DNA of 64,000 nucleotides from Myxacorys californica WJT36-NPBG1 (GTDB taxonomy: Bacteria > Cyanobacteriota > Cyanobacteriia > Leptolyngbyales > Leptolyngbyaceae): contig JAHHHO010000008.1 in NCBI GenBank assembly GCA_019359315.1, forward strand, positions 78,552 through 142,551, read 5' to 3'. Made by a program: the position numbers and the translations under genes. How positions within the stretch are numbered: the first letter of the stretch is position 1; every line of letters starts with the position of its first letter. Shown here piece after piece: positions 21,489 to 31,100 of the stretch. The notes beneath the pieces are model-generated. The model had not been told where the DNA came from. It saw only the letters and a list, made by a program, of their open reading frames with translations, and ran no database searches.

Positions 21489-23429
21489 ATGACCAGAAAT
21501 CGCGGTGTTCCAAATCGGATTCCAAAATCGTCAGACCGACGCTTATTAAGGCAGGGGAATTCGCGACGGAACGTGCGTTCTGAGTCAGAAGCAGCTCAGC
21601 CGCCATTAGACTCAAAGGCTTCTGGTCACGCCATTCAAATGAAACTAACTCACCGGGGCAACCGATTTGAAACTGCGTCTGATACGGCTCGCAAGTGGCT
21701 AACCAGCGATTGGAAAATTCCGGTCACGCTCAGTCTAGCCGTCACAGGAGGATTAACGGCACTCTCGATCGGATTTTTGCTAAAGTTGCCTGCTGTCCCT
21801 AACTGTCCCTCTATTTTTTGGCCCCTCGCTTCTGGCTCGTTGCGCTTGCATTGCGCTCAGCTTGCCGCCGGAAAACGGACAGCAAACGATCTGTTAGAAG
21901 CGATCCGTCTGCTCAACACGTTGTCGCCGGATCATCCGCTATATGATGAAGCGACGCGCATGATCGGGATGTGGTCAAAAGACATTCTTGATCTAGGTGA
22001 AGAAGCCTTTAATGCTGGAAAACTAGACGAGGCCATTAGTACCGCGAAGAAGGTTCCTCAGCAGTCTATTGTACGGGCTGAAGTAGAGGGAAGAATTAAG
22101 CGCTGGCAAGGCATTTGGGCAAAAGCTGAGAAAATTTATCGTGGTGCAGAAGACGCGCTCCGGGCGGAAAACTGGCGTCAGGCATCGACGAATGCATCTC
22201 GGCTGTTGTCGATTGACAACGTATTCTGGCAGACCACCAAGTATCAGGAATTAGCTGAGAAAATTTCTATTACCCGCGACGATATTTCAAAACTGGCAAA
22301 GGCGAAAGATTTACTCGCTCAAGGAGGCTTGAAGAGTCTTCAGGAAGCCGTCAAGCTGGCGTCTGAAGTGCAGGACAAAAGCTATGTCTATCAAGCGGCT
22401 CAAGAGGTGCTGGCAAAAACGGGGCACAAGCTGTTTGAGTTGGCCGAAGCAACAATTAAGCAACGAGATTTGAATGGCGCACTGGACATCGTGAAGCAGA
22501 TTCCGGCAGCCGCCAAGTTACAAAAGGAAACTGAGGATTTTGAAAAGCTCGCGATCGCTCAGTCCAGAACGTGGAGTGGTAACGAAGCGGACTTTGATTC
22601 TGCGATCGCAACGGCTCAAGGCATTGCCGCAGGTCGTCCACTTCATGCGCAAGCGCAGCTGTTGATTGAGCGTTGGCAGCTAGAAAAAGGCGATTTGGCA
22701 CAACTTAACCGGGCTAGAGAGTTAGCTCAGTCAGGTCGCCCGGAGGATTTGCAGGCTGCGATCGCAAACGCCGCTCAAATCCCTAGCTCAAATCCTCGCT
22801 CTGCCGAAGCCCAAAAACTCGTCAATCAACTGACTACTGATGTCCAGACCAAACAAGACCGCCCAATTTTAGAGCGAGCCGAACAACTGGCAGGTGCAGG
22901 AGATTTGGCATCGCTTGAGAGCGCGATCGCCCAAATTGATCGCATCGGTTCTGGACGGGCGCTCTTTGCCGAAGCTCAAGATCGACGGCAGCAATGGCGG
23001 CGGCAGATTCGGCAAATTGAAGAGCAAGAACGGGCGCTAGCCGCCCCTCCTCCGAGTCAGGCCCCAATCGCATCTGCTGCGGGCGTAAATGGGTTGTCGC
23101 AAGATCCACAGTCGATTCAGAGTCAAGAAATACAGGCGGATCAACAAACATTAGAGACCGCTCGCAAAGCAGCAAATGGCGGCACGATCGATGACTATGC
23201 TAACGCCATCCGGTTAGCCGATAGTGTGCCTTCAACAAGCTCAATTCGGGGTCAGGCTCAGGAGTTTATGAATCAACTGAGTCAGCAAATGTATGTCGCT
23301 GCCCGCAGTCAGGCAGATTTCGATATGTTAGGCGCGATCGCGTCAGCAGAAAAAGTTCCGCCGGGAACCGATTCCTATGCTCAAGCTCAACAGCTTGTGC
23401 GATCGCTAAAACGGAGTTTAGGCCAGTAA
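21489..23429 (+). CDS. Single-pass membrane protein with TPR-like helical repeats
   Basis: 646 residues. A basic N-terminal segment of about 75 residues precedes one hydrophobic stretch (VTLSLAVTGGLTALSIGFLLK, near residues 78-98). The rest is helical, with repeated units of 35-45 residues (for example LAQGGLKSLQEAVKLASEV, LEKGDLAQLNRARELAQSG, ARKAANGGTIDDYANAIRLA) ending in phrases such as IPSSNPRSAEAQ and VPPGTDSYAQAQ, which look like TPR-type or half-TPR repeats. Relatives in cyanobacteria are often labelled chromosome segregation ATPase, but no Walker motif is visible, so I would not use that name. The start is uncertain: an ATG at 21639 (MKLTHRGNRFE) is an alternative. Confidence 0.7.
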   Translation: MTRNRGVPNRIPKSSDRRLLRQGNSRRNVRSESEAAQPPLDSKASGHAIQMKLTHRGNRFETASDTARKWLTSDWKIPVTLSLAVTGGLTALSIGFLLKLPAVPNCPSIFWPLASGSLRLHCAQLAAGKRTANDLLEAIRLLNTLSPDHPLYDEATRMIGMWSKDILDLGEEAFNAGKLDEAISTAKKVPQQSIVRAEVEGRIKRWQGIWAKAEKIYRGAEDALRAENWRQASTNASRLLSIDNVFWQTTKYQELAEKISITRDDISKLAKAKDLLAQGGLKSLQEAVKLASEVQDKSYVYQAAQEVLAKTGHKLFELAEATIKQRDLNGALDIVKQIPAAAKLQKETEDFEKLAIAQSRTWSGNEADFDSAIATAQGIAAGRPLHAQAQLLIERWQLEKGDLAQLNRARELAQSGRPEDLQAAIANAAQIPSSNPRSAEAQKLVNQLTTDVQTKQDRPILERAEQLAGAGDLASLESAIAQIDRIGSGRALFAEAQDRRQQWRRQIRQIEEQERALAAPPPSQAPIASAAGVNGLSQDPQSIQSQEIQADQQTLETARKAANGGTIDDYANAIRLADSVPSTSSIRGQAQEFMNQLSQQMYVAARSQADFDMLGAIASAEKVPPGTDSYAQAQQLVRSLKRSLGQ

Positions 23430-23453
23430 TTGCTTCAAAAAAGTAATTGCTCC

Positions 23454-23496
23454 AAAAAATTAGAGGCGCAATTGCTTCGTAAGCAATCGCGCCTCT
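23454..23496 (-). terminator. Rho-independent terminator of the TPM-domain gene
   Basis: AGAGGCGCAATTGCTT (23462-23477) faces AAGCAATCGCGCCTCT (23481-23496) with one mismatch and a three-base loop. On the minus strand it is followed by AATTTTTT. It lies in the short gap between two convergent genes; on the plus strand there is no T-tract. Confidence 0.8.
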
Positions 23497-23531
23497 GACA
23501 TTACAACATTATCTTTAAGCGCCCATTAGCC

Positions 23532-24335
23532 TCAAACATCAGGGGTTGGAGCACGGTTAATCGTCGGCGCTAGAAAGGCAACCAGTGCCCCGATCGCAAA
23601 TCCTGAAATATTACGAACCAACGGCAGCCATTCAGACGTTCGGCTAACAACCGGGCCAATGCCAAATGCGAGAAATAAAATTCCCCACAACGGCGAAAAG
23701 ATCAGCGCCCACTGCCAAGCAAAGACTTGACCTTCTTTACGGGGCATTCCTGCAAATCCGAAAATCACACCGCCGAGCGTCGAAGTAATTAGGGTTAAAA
23801 CCCACTGCTCTCTTGGCAAGCCCGGAACAACGTTACATCCGCCTTGCCGCAAACAGCCTTGTACCGATTCGAGAGCTTGAATAATAGACTGGTCTTCGCC
23901 ATGCTCCCGGACAAAGAACTGATTTCCAAATCGAGTTTGTAACTCGATCCAGAAGGTTCGAGACAGTAATGGATAGAGATCATCTCCAACACTAAAGTTT
24001 AGAATGTTGCCGCCCCGCGAATCTGCAACCAGCATGACGCTTTTGTCATCAAGTCCCCAAAATTCCTTAACTGCCCTTCCAGGAGTGCGATCGAACTGCG
24101 TCAGAACCCGCAACTTCCAACCTGTTTCTGCTTCAAACTCAGACAGGTTTTTAGAGAGGTTCTCTTCTTGAATCGAGGTTAGAGCATTGGCTAAATCAAT
24201 AACGTTTGTGGGCTTGTCCGGCAACAAGTCCGGGTTGTTGAATGCCTGAGCCGCAGGTGCGATCGACCAAACAGAAATAAGAACCAGAAAAGCCGCAAGT
24301 CCTTGGATTAAGCGGCGTGCCCATAAGTTTTGCAT
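23532..24335 (-). CDS. TPM-domain thylakoid/lumen protein (Psb32/TLP18.3-like)
   Basis: 267 residues from the ATG at 24335; a start 15 codons upstream is possible. A signal or anchor sequence is followed by APAAQAF, a likely signal-peptidase site near residue 32. The TPM domain follows (about residues 38-175): IDLANALTSIQEENLSKNLSEFE, then LRVLTQ, and VMLVADSRGG. Two or three hydrophobic helices (near 180-200, 208-225 and 235-255) form a C-terminal membrane anchor. Relatives in cyanobacteria and plants (Psb32, TLP18.3) protect photosystem II during photoinhibition and aid its repair. That function is inferred from the family; the multi-helix C-terminus differs from the single anchor usual in Psb32. 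Confidence 0.7.
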   Translation of the reverse strand: MQNLWARRLIQGLAAFLVLISVWSIAPAAQAFNNPDLLPDKPTNVIDLANALTSIQEENLSKNLSEFEAETGWKLRVLTQFDRTPGRAVKEFWGLDDKSVMLVADSRGGNILNFSVGDDLYPLLSRTFWIELQTRFGNQFFVREHGEDQSIIQALESVQGCLRQGGCNVVPGLPREQWVLTLITSTLGGVIFGFAGMPRKEGQVFAWQWALIFSPLWGILFLAFGIGPVVSRTSEWLPLVRNISGFAIGALVAFLAPTINRAPTPDV

Positions 24336-24664
24336 TAGTTGTTGCTTCACGACGACCTTAAAAGAACCATCAATAAACAAAATAAAAGCCTGAACAGGAT
24401 TACTAAAACGTGATGTCTTTTAGCTTACCATTCGTTACATTTGTTAACCATACTCTAATATTACGAATATTACAGAGAATTAACAGACCGGGTATGAGGA
24501 ATTGGAGACTGAAAAACAAGAAGGGCATCCCACCAAGGACACCCTCTGTTTAAAAGTAAATGTTAAAAGTAATGCTATGAACTCATTCCTCCTCTCGTTC
24601 TCGCTCACCGAATGCTGAATTTGCCGCCGAGGAATCTTAGAAGCATTAGAGCGAGCTGCTCGCG
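24336..24664. other. Intergenic region downstream of the DUF948 gene
   Basis: About 330 bases between the end of the DUF948-like gene and the start of the TPM gene, both on the minus strand. It contains a terminator-like hairpin (24511-24546) and the promoter region of the TPM gene, which is AT-rich. No gene was recognised. Confidence 0.4.
24511..24546 (-). terminator. Probable terminator after the DUF948/YtxH operon
   Basis: On the minus strand GGGTGTCC and GGATGCCC pair through eight positions (two G:U) around a TTGGTG loop, and the stem is followed by TTCTTGTTTTTC. Weaker than the other terminators because of the wobble pairs. Confidence 0.5.
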
Positions 24665-25384
24665 CTAATACTCATTCTCTCGTTGAGCAGGTTGGAGATC
24701 GGGAGAACGAGTCGAGTCTTGATTTTCAGAAATCCCATGATTTCTATTGTTTAAATTCTGCTCAGCTTGAAGCAGTTGCTCATCTAATGGCTCATCTACT
24801 AGATCATCTAAATCGTCGTAGTCCTCTAGCTCTAGGTAGGGCGGCTCAAAATCAGAATCATCTCGATAACGCTCTCGTTGGGAAGAACGTTGCGTTTCTC
24901 TGATTAACTCAGAACGACTTGAGGGTAAGCGGGGCGAGTTGCGATTGGCTTTGCCAAGCTCCGAAGGATCGCTAGGGAATTCGGCGCGTCGAGACTGGGA
25001 AGCAGTTGTCCCTGGCGGTTGAGTAAAGGTACGCCACGCCGTTTTTACTCCTGCCAAAACACTCCGGCTAGTCACTTGAGCCTTCTGAACCTGCTGTTTT
25101 ACCCCAGTAATACTTTGATCAACTTGCTTGACCACTTGTCCTGCACTCTGAACGCCCTGACTCATATCATCGGTCAACTCGCTCACTTCTAGACCCGTTA
25201 ACCGCATTGCTTCTAATGTCGGCGGCAACTCTCGATTGAGTGTGTCAAATAGCTTCTCAGCGCTGCGAGCCGCCCTACCGAGTTCTTGCAGCGCAGGCAC
25301 AGCAACAATTAGGACAGCCGTAAGGCTAACTGCCACTAAAAGAATAGATAATCCTAGCCAAAAGATGGGATCAATCACCAGCAT
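24665..25384 (-). CDS. DUF948-like membrane protein
   Basis: 239 residues from the ATG at 25384 (MLVIDPIFWLGLSILLVAVS), which places a transmembrane helix at residues 7-32; a longer frame starts 27 codons upstream inside the YtxH gene and is not used. After the helix comes a heptad-rich coiled-coil region (about 35-110) with RSAEKLFDTLNRELPPTLEA and VVKQVDQSITGVKQQVQKA, as in DUF948 proteins. The C-terminal half is low in complexity and charged, with many Arg, Ser, Asp and Glu, so probably disordered. The start lies 5 bases past the stop of the YtxH gene, so the two form an operon. Function unknown; general-stress proteins of Bacillus contain the same pair of domains. Confidence 0.75.
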   Translation of the reverse strand: MLVIDPIFWLGLSILLVAVSLTAVLIVAVPALQELGRAARSAEKLFDTLNRELPPTLEAMRLTGLEVSELTDDMSQGVQSAGQVVKQVDQSITGVKQQVQKAQVTSRSVLAGVKTAWRTFTQPPGTTASQSRRAEFPSDPSELGKANRNSPRLPSSRSELIRETQRSSQRERYRDDSDFEPPYLELEDYDDLDDLVDEPLDEQLLQAEQNLNNRNHGISENQDSTRSPDLQPAQRENEY

Positions 25385-25388
25385 GTGC

Positions 25389-25736
25389 CTATCGCAAACG
25401 ATCGCGCAGGGGAGGTTGAGAGTCAGATTTTCGCTCAGCATCGCGATTGAGCAACTGATCTTCACGAGTGGCTTCGACGCCTGCTGAAATGGCTTCTCGC
25501 AAGCGACCTAATGTTCCGTCCCAGTTTCGCATTGCCGTTTCAGACAAGCGATCGGCTTGAAGTTGAACGGTGGTAGATAAATCTTCCGCTAAATCAGGAA
25601 GGGCATCTGCCGATTTTTTGAGCAGTTGCCGCGTTTCTTGCCCCGTTCGAGGAGTCGCCAATATTCCAGCGATCGCGCCGATCGCGGCACCCACGATCAT
25701 GCCTCCTAAAAACGCTCCAGACCGATTGTTTGACAT
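25389..25736 (-). CDS. YtxH-domain protein
   Basis: 115 residues. The N-terminus, GAFLGGMIVGAAIGAIAGILATPRTGQETR, is the YtxH signature: a glycine-rich hydrophobic helix followed by the short LATPRTG motif. The remainder is an amphipathic helical stretch (LLKKSADALPDLAEDLSTTVQL) and a charged tail. It is the first gene of a pair with the DUF948-like gene. The biochemical role of YtxH proteins is not known; many are induced by general stress and are membrane-associated. Confidence 0.8.
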   Translation of the reverse strand: MSNNRSGAFLGGMIVGAAIGAIAGILATPRTGQETRQLLKKSADALPDLAEDLSTTVQLQADRLSETAMRNWDGTLGRLREAISAGVEATREDQLLNRDAERKSDSQPPLRDRLR

Positions 25737-25827
25737 ATCCCGTTTCCTTCCTTAACTCAGCCAAATTGTGCTTCTGGGTGCAAACCTACTTCATGGAGCT
25801 TATCTTATTCTGCCAGATCCAAACGAT

Positions 25828-26169
25828 CTAGCTTCGATACCTCCGTCTTGCAGCAGATTTTCTAATGCGGAGAGGCAGCAGCCCACGGGTTAACAGGGTT
25901 TGACTCAGGTCAAGCAGAGCCAGCGCTTGTTTCGCTTGACGAACCTTTGGTTGAAGTTGCTGATAGGTTCGACGCAGTTCTTGAGTGCTAAGTTGCCCCC
26001 GTAAAATCGCTTCAGGGGCTTTGTGCAGAACCCGGTGAGTATTGCGCTCTGCCACTGTTAGAGCATCAGCAGCTTGAGAGAATGCTTGACGTAGCCGCCA
26101 AACTTGCCAAGTCAGGTAGAAGCCTAATAGCGCGATCGTCAGGTTAATGACTACAACTACCATGACCAT
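25828..26169 (-). CDS. Small single-pass membrane protein of unknown function
   Basis: 113 residues from the ATG at 26169; starts further upstream would only add a tail without features. One N-terminal helix (VVVVINLTIALLGFYLTWQVWRL) anchors it, and the rest is a predicted coiled coil (LRQAFSQAADALTVAERNTHRVL, then QELRRTYQQLQPKVRQAKQALALL) ending in a very basic tail with RKSAARRRYRS. No family is recognised. It lies just upstream of the YtxH-DUF948 pair on the same strand and has a similar helix-plus-coil design, so the three may work together at the membrane; that is inference from position and shape only. Confidence 0.65.
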   Translation of the reverse strand: MVMVVVVINLTIALLGFYLTWQVWRLRQAFSQAADALTVAERNTHRVLHKAPEAILRGQLSTQELRRTYQQLQPKVRQAKQALALLDLSQTLLTRGLLPLRIRKSAARRRYRS

Positions 26170-26530
26170 AAGGTGTCTCTCTAGGTAGGTTAAAGATCCA
26201 TAGGTTAACGCTCCATGATTTAGAAATCGCATGATTTAAAGATCATGGGTTTAGCTCATCGCCCATTGGTTCCTTCTCATAATAGCTGTGGCTTTGAGAG
26301 TCCGACCGAGACTAAAGACAAATTTGATGAGACAAATTCAATTTTTACAGGTAAAAAGATATTGCCAAAGCAGTGCTATCTCAGTAGCGCTCAGTATCAT
26401 GAGGAACTTGTGAATGCTGGTCTGTAAAGGATTTTCACTCCTTAATCTGTAATCTGCGCTGAGACAGGTTCAGCGACCTCTGTGTAGAACATTTCTGTGT
26501 AGAACATCGTATATTCGGAACGTTTGAGTT
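26170..26530. other. Divergent intergenic region upstream of the beta-helix/SLH gene
   Basis: About 360 bases with imperfect short repeats (CATGATTTAGAAATCGCATGATTTAAAGATCATG, within 26213-26246). No gene or RNA was recognised. It must contain the promoter of the plus-strand gene at 26531. Confidence 0.4.
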
Positions 26531-28729
26531 ATGGTACAGTCCCCGTCATCTGCCCTTTATGTCAATCCAGCCAGCGGTAATGATAGCGCCGCAGGAACTC
26601 AGGCTGCGCCTTTCAAAACAATTGCCCGTGCGCTTCAACAAGCCAGATCTGGCATTATTCAGCTTGCGCCCGGAACCTATGATGTATCGAGTGGCGAAGT
26701 GTTTCCGTTGGTAATTCCGAGCGGTGTCACGGTGGTTGGCAATGAATCAGCTAAGGGGAATGGCATTCTAGTTAAGGGCGGCGGAATCTATGCCAGCCCA
26801 ACTTTCGCCGGACAAAATGTGACGTTTCGGATGGAAACGAATGCCCAGTTGCGCGGGGTTACGGTGACGAATCCCAACACGCGTGGAACTGGGGCTTGGA
26901 TGGAATCGACAGCTCCCACGATCGCAGGCTGCACCTTCACTGAATGCAAGCGAGAAGGCGTGTTCGCAACGGGCAGCGCCAATCCGATCGTGGTGGATTG
27001 CGTATTTATCAGAAACGACGCGAACGGGGTGTCGATCGTCCGCAATACAAAGGGAGAATTTCGGCGCAACGTCTGTCAGAACACCGGATATGGATTCGCG
27101 ATCGGTGATAATGCCGCTCCGTTGCTGATCGACAATCGCATTTCTGAGAACCGCAATGGCATTGTCCTCTCTCGATCTGCCCGTCCAGTTTTACGCAACA
27201 ACATCATCGAAAAAAGTACTGAGAGTGGCTTGGTGGCGGTAGAAAGCTCAGTGCCAAACTTAGGCAGTCCTCAAGATCCGGGCGGGAATATTTTGAGAGA
27301 TAACGGCGAGTTTGATCTCCAGAACGCGACAAATCCACCGATTACGATCGCATCTGTCGGCAATCAACTCAACCCTGCCAAGATTTCTGGTCCTGTAGAT
27401 TTATTGGTTAGTCAAGTTCCGACCCCAACGCCCACACCTAGTCCGACCCCTACTCCTAGCCCGACCCCTACTCCTACTCCGACCCCGGCTCCTAGTCCGT
27501 CTCCAACTCCGATTCCCGTCCCAACTCCAACCCCTACACCGACCCCGACACCTGCTCCATCCGGTGAATTAGCGGATATTCGTGGACATTGGGCAGAAAG
27601 CTTTGTTCAAGGATTGATCAGCCGAGGATCGATTAGCGGTTTCCCAGATGGCACGTTTAAGCCTGAATCTCCTCTGACTCGTGCAGAATTTGCTGCGATC
27701 GTGTTCAAATCCTTTGATCTGCCGTTCAAACAGGAAGCTCCTAATTTCTCTGATGTCCCGCAAAACTACTGGGCGTATGAAGCGATCAGGCGAGCGAGCC
27801 GAATGGGCTTCATTACCGGGTTTCCGGATGGATCGTTTCGCCCAGGATTAAATATCACGCGGGTTCAAGCCTTGGTTGCTCTGGTGAATGGATTGGGGTT
27901 AAGTGGTGGAACTCCGTCAAATTTGGGGCTGTATCGCGATCGCGAGCAAATTCCCAGCTATGCCGTAGATAAAGTGGCAACGGCAACGCAGCGCCGTTTG
28001 GTGGTGAATTATCCGAATGTGGCTCAGCTAAAGCCGTTGCAAGATATTACTCGCGCTGAAGTGACAACATTTATCTATCAAGCTTTGGTGGCGAGCAATA
28101 AAGCAACTGCGATCGCATCCAATTACATTGTCAATCCTGATACCTCAACAACAGCATTCGTTGACATCAACACTCATTGGGCAAAAGATTTTATTCTTGG
28201 TCTCTCCAGTCAAAATTTTATTCAAGGCTTTGCAGACGGAACGTTTAAGCCTGACACACCCATGACTCGCGCTCAATATGCCACACTTCTTGCCAAAGCC
28301 TTTAACCCAACCCCAAAACGGCAGGCAGCTACCTTCTCCGATGTTCCAGGGAATTTTTGGGCGAAAGGAGCCATTGAACAAGCCTACCGAGCAGGGTTCA
28401 TCTCTGGTTTTCCGGATGGAACATTCAAGCCTAACCAGAATGTAACTCGCCTGCAATTAGTGCTGTCATTGGTGAGTGGGTTTGGGCTGACCCCCGCTAG
28501 TCCAAACGTGCTGGCGATTTTTGACGATCGCACTGCCATTCCATCCGCGTTTCAAGATCGCGTGGCGGCGGCAGCTCAAGTCGATATCATTGTGAACTAC
28601 CCCAATCAACGCCAGTTTAATCCCAATCGAGAAGCCAGCCGCGCGGATGTGTCGGCAATGGTCTATCAGACTCTGGTGCGAGACGGACGGGTGGCTGCGA
28701 TCGATTCGCCTTATGTCGTAACTGTCTGA
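26531..28729 (+). CDS. DUF1565 right-handed beta-helix protein with six SLH motifs
   Basis: 732 residues. The first 280 residues start with a DUF1565-type segment ([27 protein letters not shown]) and continue as parallel beta-helix repeats ([52 protein letters not shown]). A 50-residue linker of Pro-Thr-Pro-Ser repeats (about 297-345) follows. Then come two triplets of S-layer-homology motifs, for example [37 protein letters not shown], and [15 protein letters not shown] further on. SLH domains hold proteins to the cell wall or act as outer-membrane/peptidoglycan links, so a surface beta-helix with an envelope anchor is likely. No signal peptide is visible at the chosen start, so export is unexplained. 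The first ATG is used; a short AT-rich leader precedes it. Confidence 0.88.
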   Translation: MVQSPSSALYVNPASGNDSAAGTQAAPFKTIARALQQARSGIIQLAPGTYDVSSGEVFPLVIPSGVTVVGNESAKGNGILVKGGGIYASPTFAGQNVTFRMETNAQLRGVTVTNPNTRGTGAWMESTAPTIAGCTFTECKREGVFATGSANPIVVDCVFIRNDANGVSIVRNTKGEFRRNVCQNTGYGFAIGDNAAPLLIDNRISENRNGIVLSRSARPVLRNNIIEKSTESGLVAVESSVPNLGSPQDPGGNILRDNGEFDLQNATNPPITIASVGNQLNPAKISGPVDLLVSQVPTPTPTPSPTPTPSPTPTPTPTPAPSPSPTPIPVPTPTPTPTPTPAPSGELADIRGHWAESFVQGLISRGSISGFPDGTFKPESPLTRAEFAAIVFKSFDLPFKQEAPNFSDVPQNYWAYEAIRRASRMGFITGFPDGSFRPGLNITRVQALVALVNGLGLSGGTPSNLGLYRDREQIPSYAVDKVATATQRRLVVNYPNVAQLKPLQDITRAEVTTFIYQALVASNKATAIASNYIVNPDTSTTAFVDINTHWAKDFILGLSSQNFIQGFADGTFKPDTPMTRAQYATLLAKAFNPTPKRQAATFSDVPGNFWAKGAIEQAYRAGFISGFPDGTFKPNQNVTRLQLVLSLVSGFGLTPASPNVLAIFDDRTAIPSAFQDRVAAAAQVDIIVNYPNQRQFNPNREASRADVSAMVYQTLVRDGRVAAIDSPYVVTV

Positions 28730-28767
28730 AGCGGCGGTGGCTCAATGTTAAGAAGCTAGACAAATAT

Positions 28768-28810
28768 AAATCGCCTGGAAGTCCACAATGTGCGCCTCTC
28801 CGGGCGATTT
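28768..28810 (+). terminator. Possible terminator after the SLH gene
   Basis: AAATCGCCTGG (28768-28778) faces CCGGGCGATTT (28800-28810) with one G:U pair, 40 bases past the SLH gene stop. The T-tract after it is short and interrupted, so this could also be a structured leader of psb28. Confidence 0.4.
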
Positions 28811-28894
28811 AGCCAATGCTAATTTTCGTTATGACGTTTTGTAAAGTTCCCTGAGATGGGAGAATAGATTTCAACGTATTGCGATCGCATCACT

Positions 28895-29233
28895 ATGGCT
28901 AAAATCCAATTTTCTCAAGGCATTGACGAAGAAGTAATTCCTGATGTGCGTCTAACCCGTGCCAAAGACGGCAGCAACGGAACGGCAACATTCTATTTTG
29001 ATAGACCCAAAGCCTTGGAACTGACAAGCACTGACAGCATCACGGGCATGTACATGATCGATGAAGAAGGCGAAATCGTTACTCGTGAAGTCAATGCCAA
29101 ATTTGTCAACGGGCAGCCGACTGCACTTGAAGTGCTTTATCTCATGAGATCGGTCCAAGAGTGGGATCGATTTATGAGATTTATGGAACGCTACGCTGAG
29201 CAAAACGAGCTAGGCTTCTCCAAATCTAGCTAA
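28895..29233 (+). CDS. psb28: Photosystem II assembly protein Psb28
   Basis: 112 residues starting [22 protein letters not shown], the Psb28 family pattern, with [12 protein letters not shown] and the [22 protein letters not shown] segment; full length. Psb28 binds assembly intermediates containing CP47 on the cytoplasmic side of photosystem II and leaves before the complex is finished. The stop lies only 4 bases before the moaB start, so the two genes are probably co-transcribed, although the pathways are not obviously related. Confidence 0.97.
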   Translation: MAKIQFSQGIDEEVIPDVRLTRAKDGSNGTATFYFDRPKALELTSTDSITGMYMIDEEGEIVTREVNAKFVNGQPTALEVLYLMRSVQEWDRFMRFMERYAEQNELGFSKSS

Positions 29234-29237
29234 AGGA

Positions 29238-29744
29238 ATGGCACATCCTCATCCTGATGCGCCCGATCGCTCGATCTGCTGCGCCGTGATTACAGTGAGC
29301 GACACTCGAACGCCTGACACCGATCGCAGTGGTCAACTCATTCAGCAGGTCTTAACGGAAGCAGGTCATGCGATCGTTCATTACGCGCTGGTCAAAGACG
29401 AACCGGATCAAATCCGCGCTCAACTCGTCGCCTTGAGTGCTGACCCAAGGTTAGAAGCCCTAATTTTTAACGGTGGAACTGGGATTGCGCCAAGAGATAC
29501 AACCTTTGACGCAATCGCAGGTCTGCTCGAAAAAACGTTGCCTGGATTTGGTGAGCTTTTTCGGATGCTGAGCTATGAAGAAATTGGCTCACGCGCGATC
29601 GCTTCACGCGCGATCGCGGGCATTTATGGAGGCAAACTCGTCTTCTCCATGCCCGGTTCGTCCAATGCCGTGAGACTTGCAATGGAAAAATTAATTCTTC
29701 CAGAACTGGTTCACCTAGTCACACAGCTAAACGACGAACACTAA
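29238..29744 (+). CDS. moaB: Molybdenum cofactor biosynthesis protein B
   Basis: 168 residues of the MoaB/Mog fold. VITVSDTR is at residues 18-25, the molybdopterin-binding [15 protein letters not shown] block near 80-94, GEIFR is represented by [18 protein letters not shown] near 106-123, and [24 protein letters not shown] near the end. MoaB-type proteins adenylylate molybdopterin in the pathway to molybdenum cofactor, needed for example by nitrate reductase. It has no visible promoter of its own because psb28 ends 4 bases upstream. A bidirectional terminator follows directly. Confidence 0.92.
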   Translation: MAHPHPDAPDRSICCAVITVSDTRTPDTDRSGQLIQQVLTEAGHAIVHYALVKDEPDQIRAQLVALSADPRLEALIFNGGTGIAPRDTTFDAIAGLLEKTLPGFGELFRMLSYEEIGSRAIASRAIAGIYGGKLVFSMPGSSNAVRLAMEKLILPELVHLVTQLNDEH

Positions 29745-29780
29745 AAATCCCCTTCTTCTAGGTTTAGAGAAAGGGGATTA
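29743..29780. terminator. Bidirectional terminator between moaB and the Ctp protease
   Basis: AATCCCCTT (29746-29754) pairs perfectly with AAGGGGATT (29771-29779). On the minus strand it is followed by TTTTTAG, a clear signal for the protease gene; on the plus strand the stem starts at the moaB stop but has only a weak T-tract. Confidence 0.75.
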
Positions 29781-29798
29781 AAGCTCTTCTCAACCTAC

Positions 29799-31100
29799 TT
29801 ATTTAACATTTAAGCTTTGCTGAGCAGTCTGCTTCATCATTGGCTTAGCTAATGCCGTGCGCTGAATCACAGAAATAGCACGGGCATACTGCGGATCTTG
29901 CGGTGTGCCGATCAGCTTAGGATTCGAGCTTAAGAATTTTTGTTGCGCCTCAGACAACTCAATCTTGACATCAGGAGTTACCCCTTTGTGACTAATGTCG
30001 GTTCCTTTAGGCGTGTAGTAGTGAGCGATCGTCACCGCTAAACCAGAACCATCCGACAAGGAGTGGACAGACTGCACCAGCGCTTTTCCAAAGGTTTGGC
30101 TACCAATGATGGTTGCACGTTGATTGTCTTTTAGCGCTCCGGTCACAATTTCACTAGAGCTTGCCGATTGACCATTGACCAAGACGGCTAATGGCAGCTT
30201 GGTCAATGCCGTATTACGAGCCGTAAACTCTTCGCTGCCGCCCTGACGATTCACAGTTTTAACGATCGCGCCTCGATCCATCCACATGCGGCTAATTTCG
30301 ATACTCGATTGCAGCAAACCACCCGGATTTCCGCGCAGGTCTAGCACAAAGCCATCGACCTTCTGAGTCGATAGATCCTGAATCGCCCGACGCATCTGGG
30401 CAGAAGCATGACTGCTAAATTCGTTCAATCGAATGTAACCAATCCGATTTTTGCCTTCTTGCTTGAGGCTATAGCGGACAGCTTGCAATTCGATTCTCGC
30501 TCTCGTAATGGGCAGATCGAATGCACTGGCATTCCGTCCAATTTTCAGCGTTACCCTAGTTCCAACTTCCCCACGAATCAGGTTTGACGCATCTTCAACG
30601 GTCATTCCTTTTGTGGCTTTGCCGTTGATCGCCAAGATGCGATCGCCCGATTTAATGCCTCCCTTAAACGCCGGGGAGTTCTCGATCGGCTCGACAACGG
30701 TTAATTCCTTTGTCTTTTCGTTGAGTTCTAGCCGAATTCCAACCCCGGACAATTCCCCAGAAGTCTGACTGCTTAACGATTCAAACTGCTTTGGATCCAT
30801 AAAGCGCGTGTAGGGGTCGTCCAGCTTTTTCAGCGCGTCTCGCAGCGCATCATATGCTTGCTGACGAGACGTGTAATTTTTGCTGAGTAACTCCTGACGA
30901 ATCGTTGACCAGTTGTTTTTATTAAACGTTCCGTCTACGTACTCGCGATTGACGATCTGCCATGCCTCATCAAGTATTGCCTTGGGGCTATCTTGCAGTG
31001 CGGCGCGGACCGAACGACCAGGACCAAACAGAGTTGTGGTAGCTGTAGCGGCGATTACACCACTGCAGAGGGCTACTTGGAGAAGCGAGGGTCGATTCAT
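29799..31100 (-). CDS. Carboxyl-terminal processing protease (S41 family, PDZ domain)
   Basis: 433 residues. The N-terminus carries a signal peptide (LLQVALCSGVIAATATTTLF, then VRA), so the enzyme acts in the lumen or periplasm. A helical N-terminal region is followed by a PDZ domain (about 105-185, with SGELSGVGIRLE and AFKGGIKSGDRILAING) and the protease core: GYIRLNEFSSHAS, VDGFVLDLRGNPGGLL and VNGQSASSSEIVTGALKDN, where the Ser in SASSSE and a later Lys (TFGKALVQ) form the Ser-Lys dyad. Cyanobacteria have three related enzymes: CtpA matures photosystem II D1, while CtpB and CtpC are involved in other processing. Sequence gives me the family, not which member this is. Convergent with moaB. 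Confidence 0.9.
   Translation of the reverse strand: MNRPSLLQVALCSGVIAATATTTLFGPGRSVRAALQDSPKAILDEAWQIVNREYVDGTFNKNNWSTIRQELLSKNYTSRQQAYDALRDALKKLDDPYTRFMDPKQFESLSSQTSGELSGVGIRLELNEKTKELTVVEPIENSPAFKGGIKSGDRILAINGKATKGMTVEDASNLIRGEVGTRVTLKIGRNASAFDLPITRARIELQAVRYSLKQEGKNRIGYIRLNEFSSHASAQMRRAIQDLSTQKVDGFVLDLRGNPGGLLQSSIEISRMWMDRGAIVKTVNRQGGSEEFTARNTALTKLPLAVLVNGQSASSSEIVTGALKDNQRATIIGSQTFGKALVQSVHSLSDGSGLAVTIAHYYTPKGTDISHKGVTPDVKIELSEAQQKFLSSNPKLIGTPQDPQYARAISVIQRTALAKPMMKQTAQQSLNVK

Noticed and set aside
27421..27560. CCNACN-type repeat that might be a CRISPR-like or satellite array
   Set aside because: It is the coding sequence of the Pro-Thr-Pro-Ser linker inside the SLH protein.
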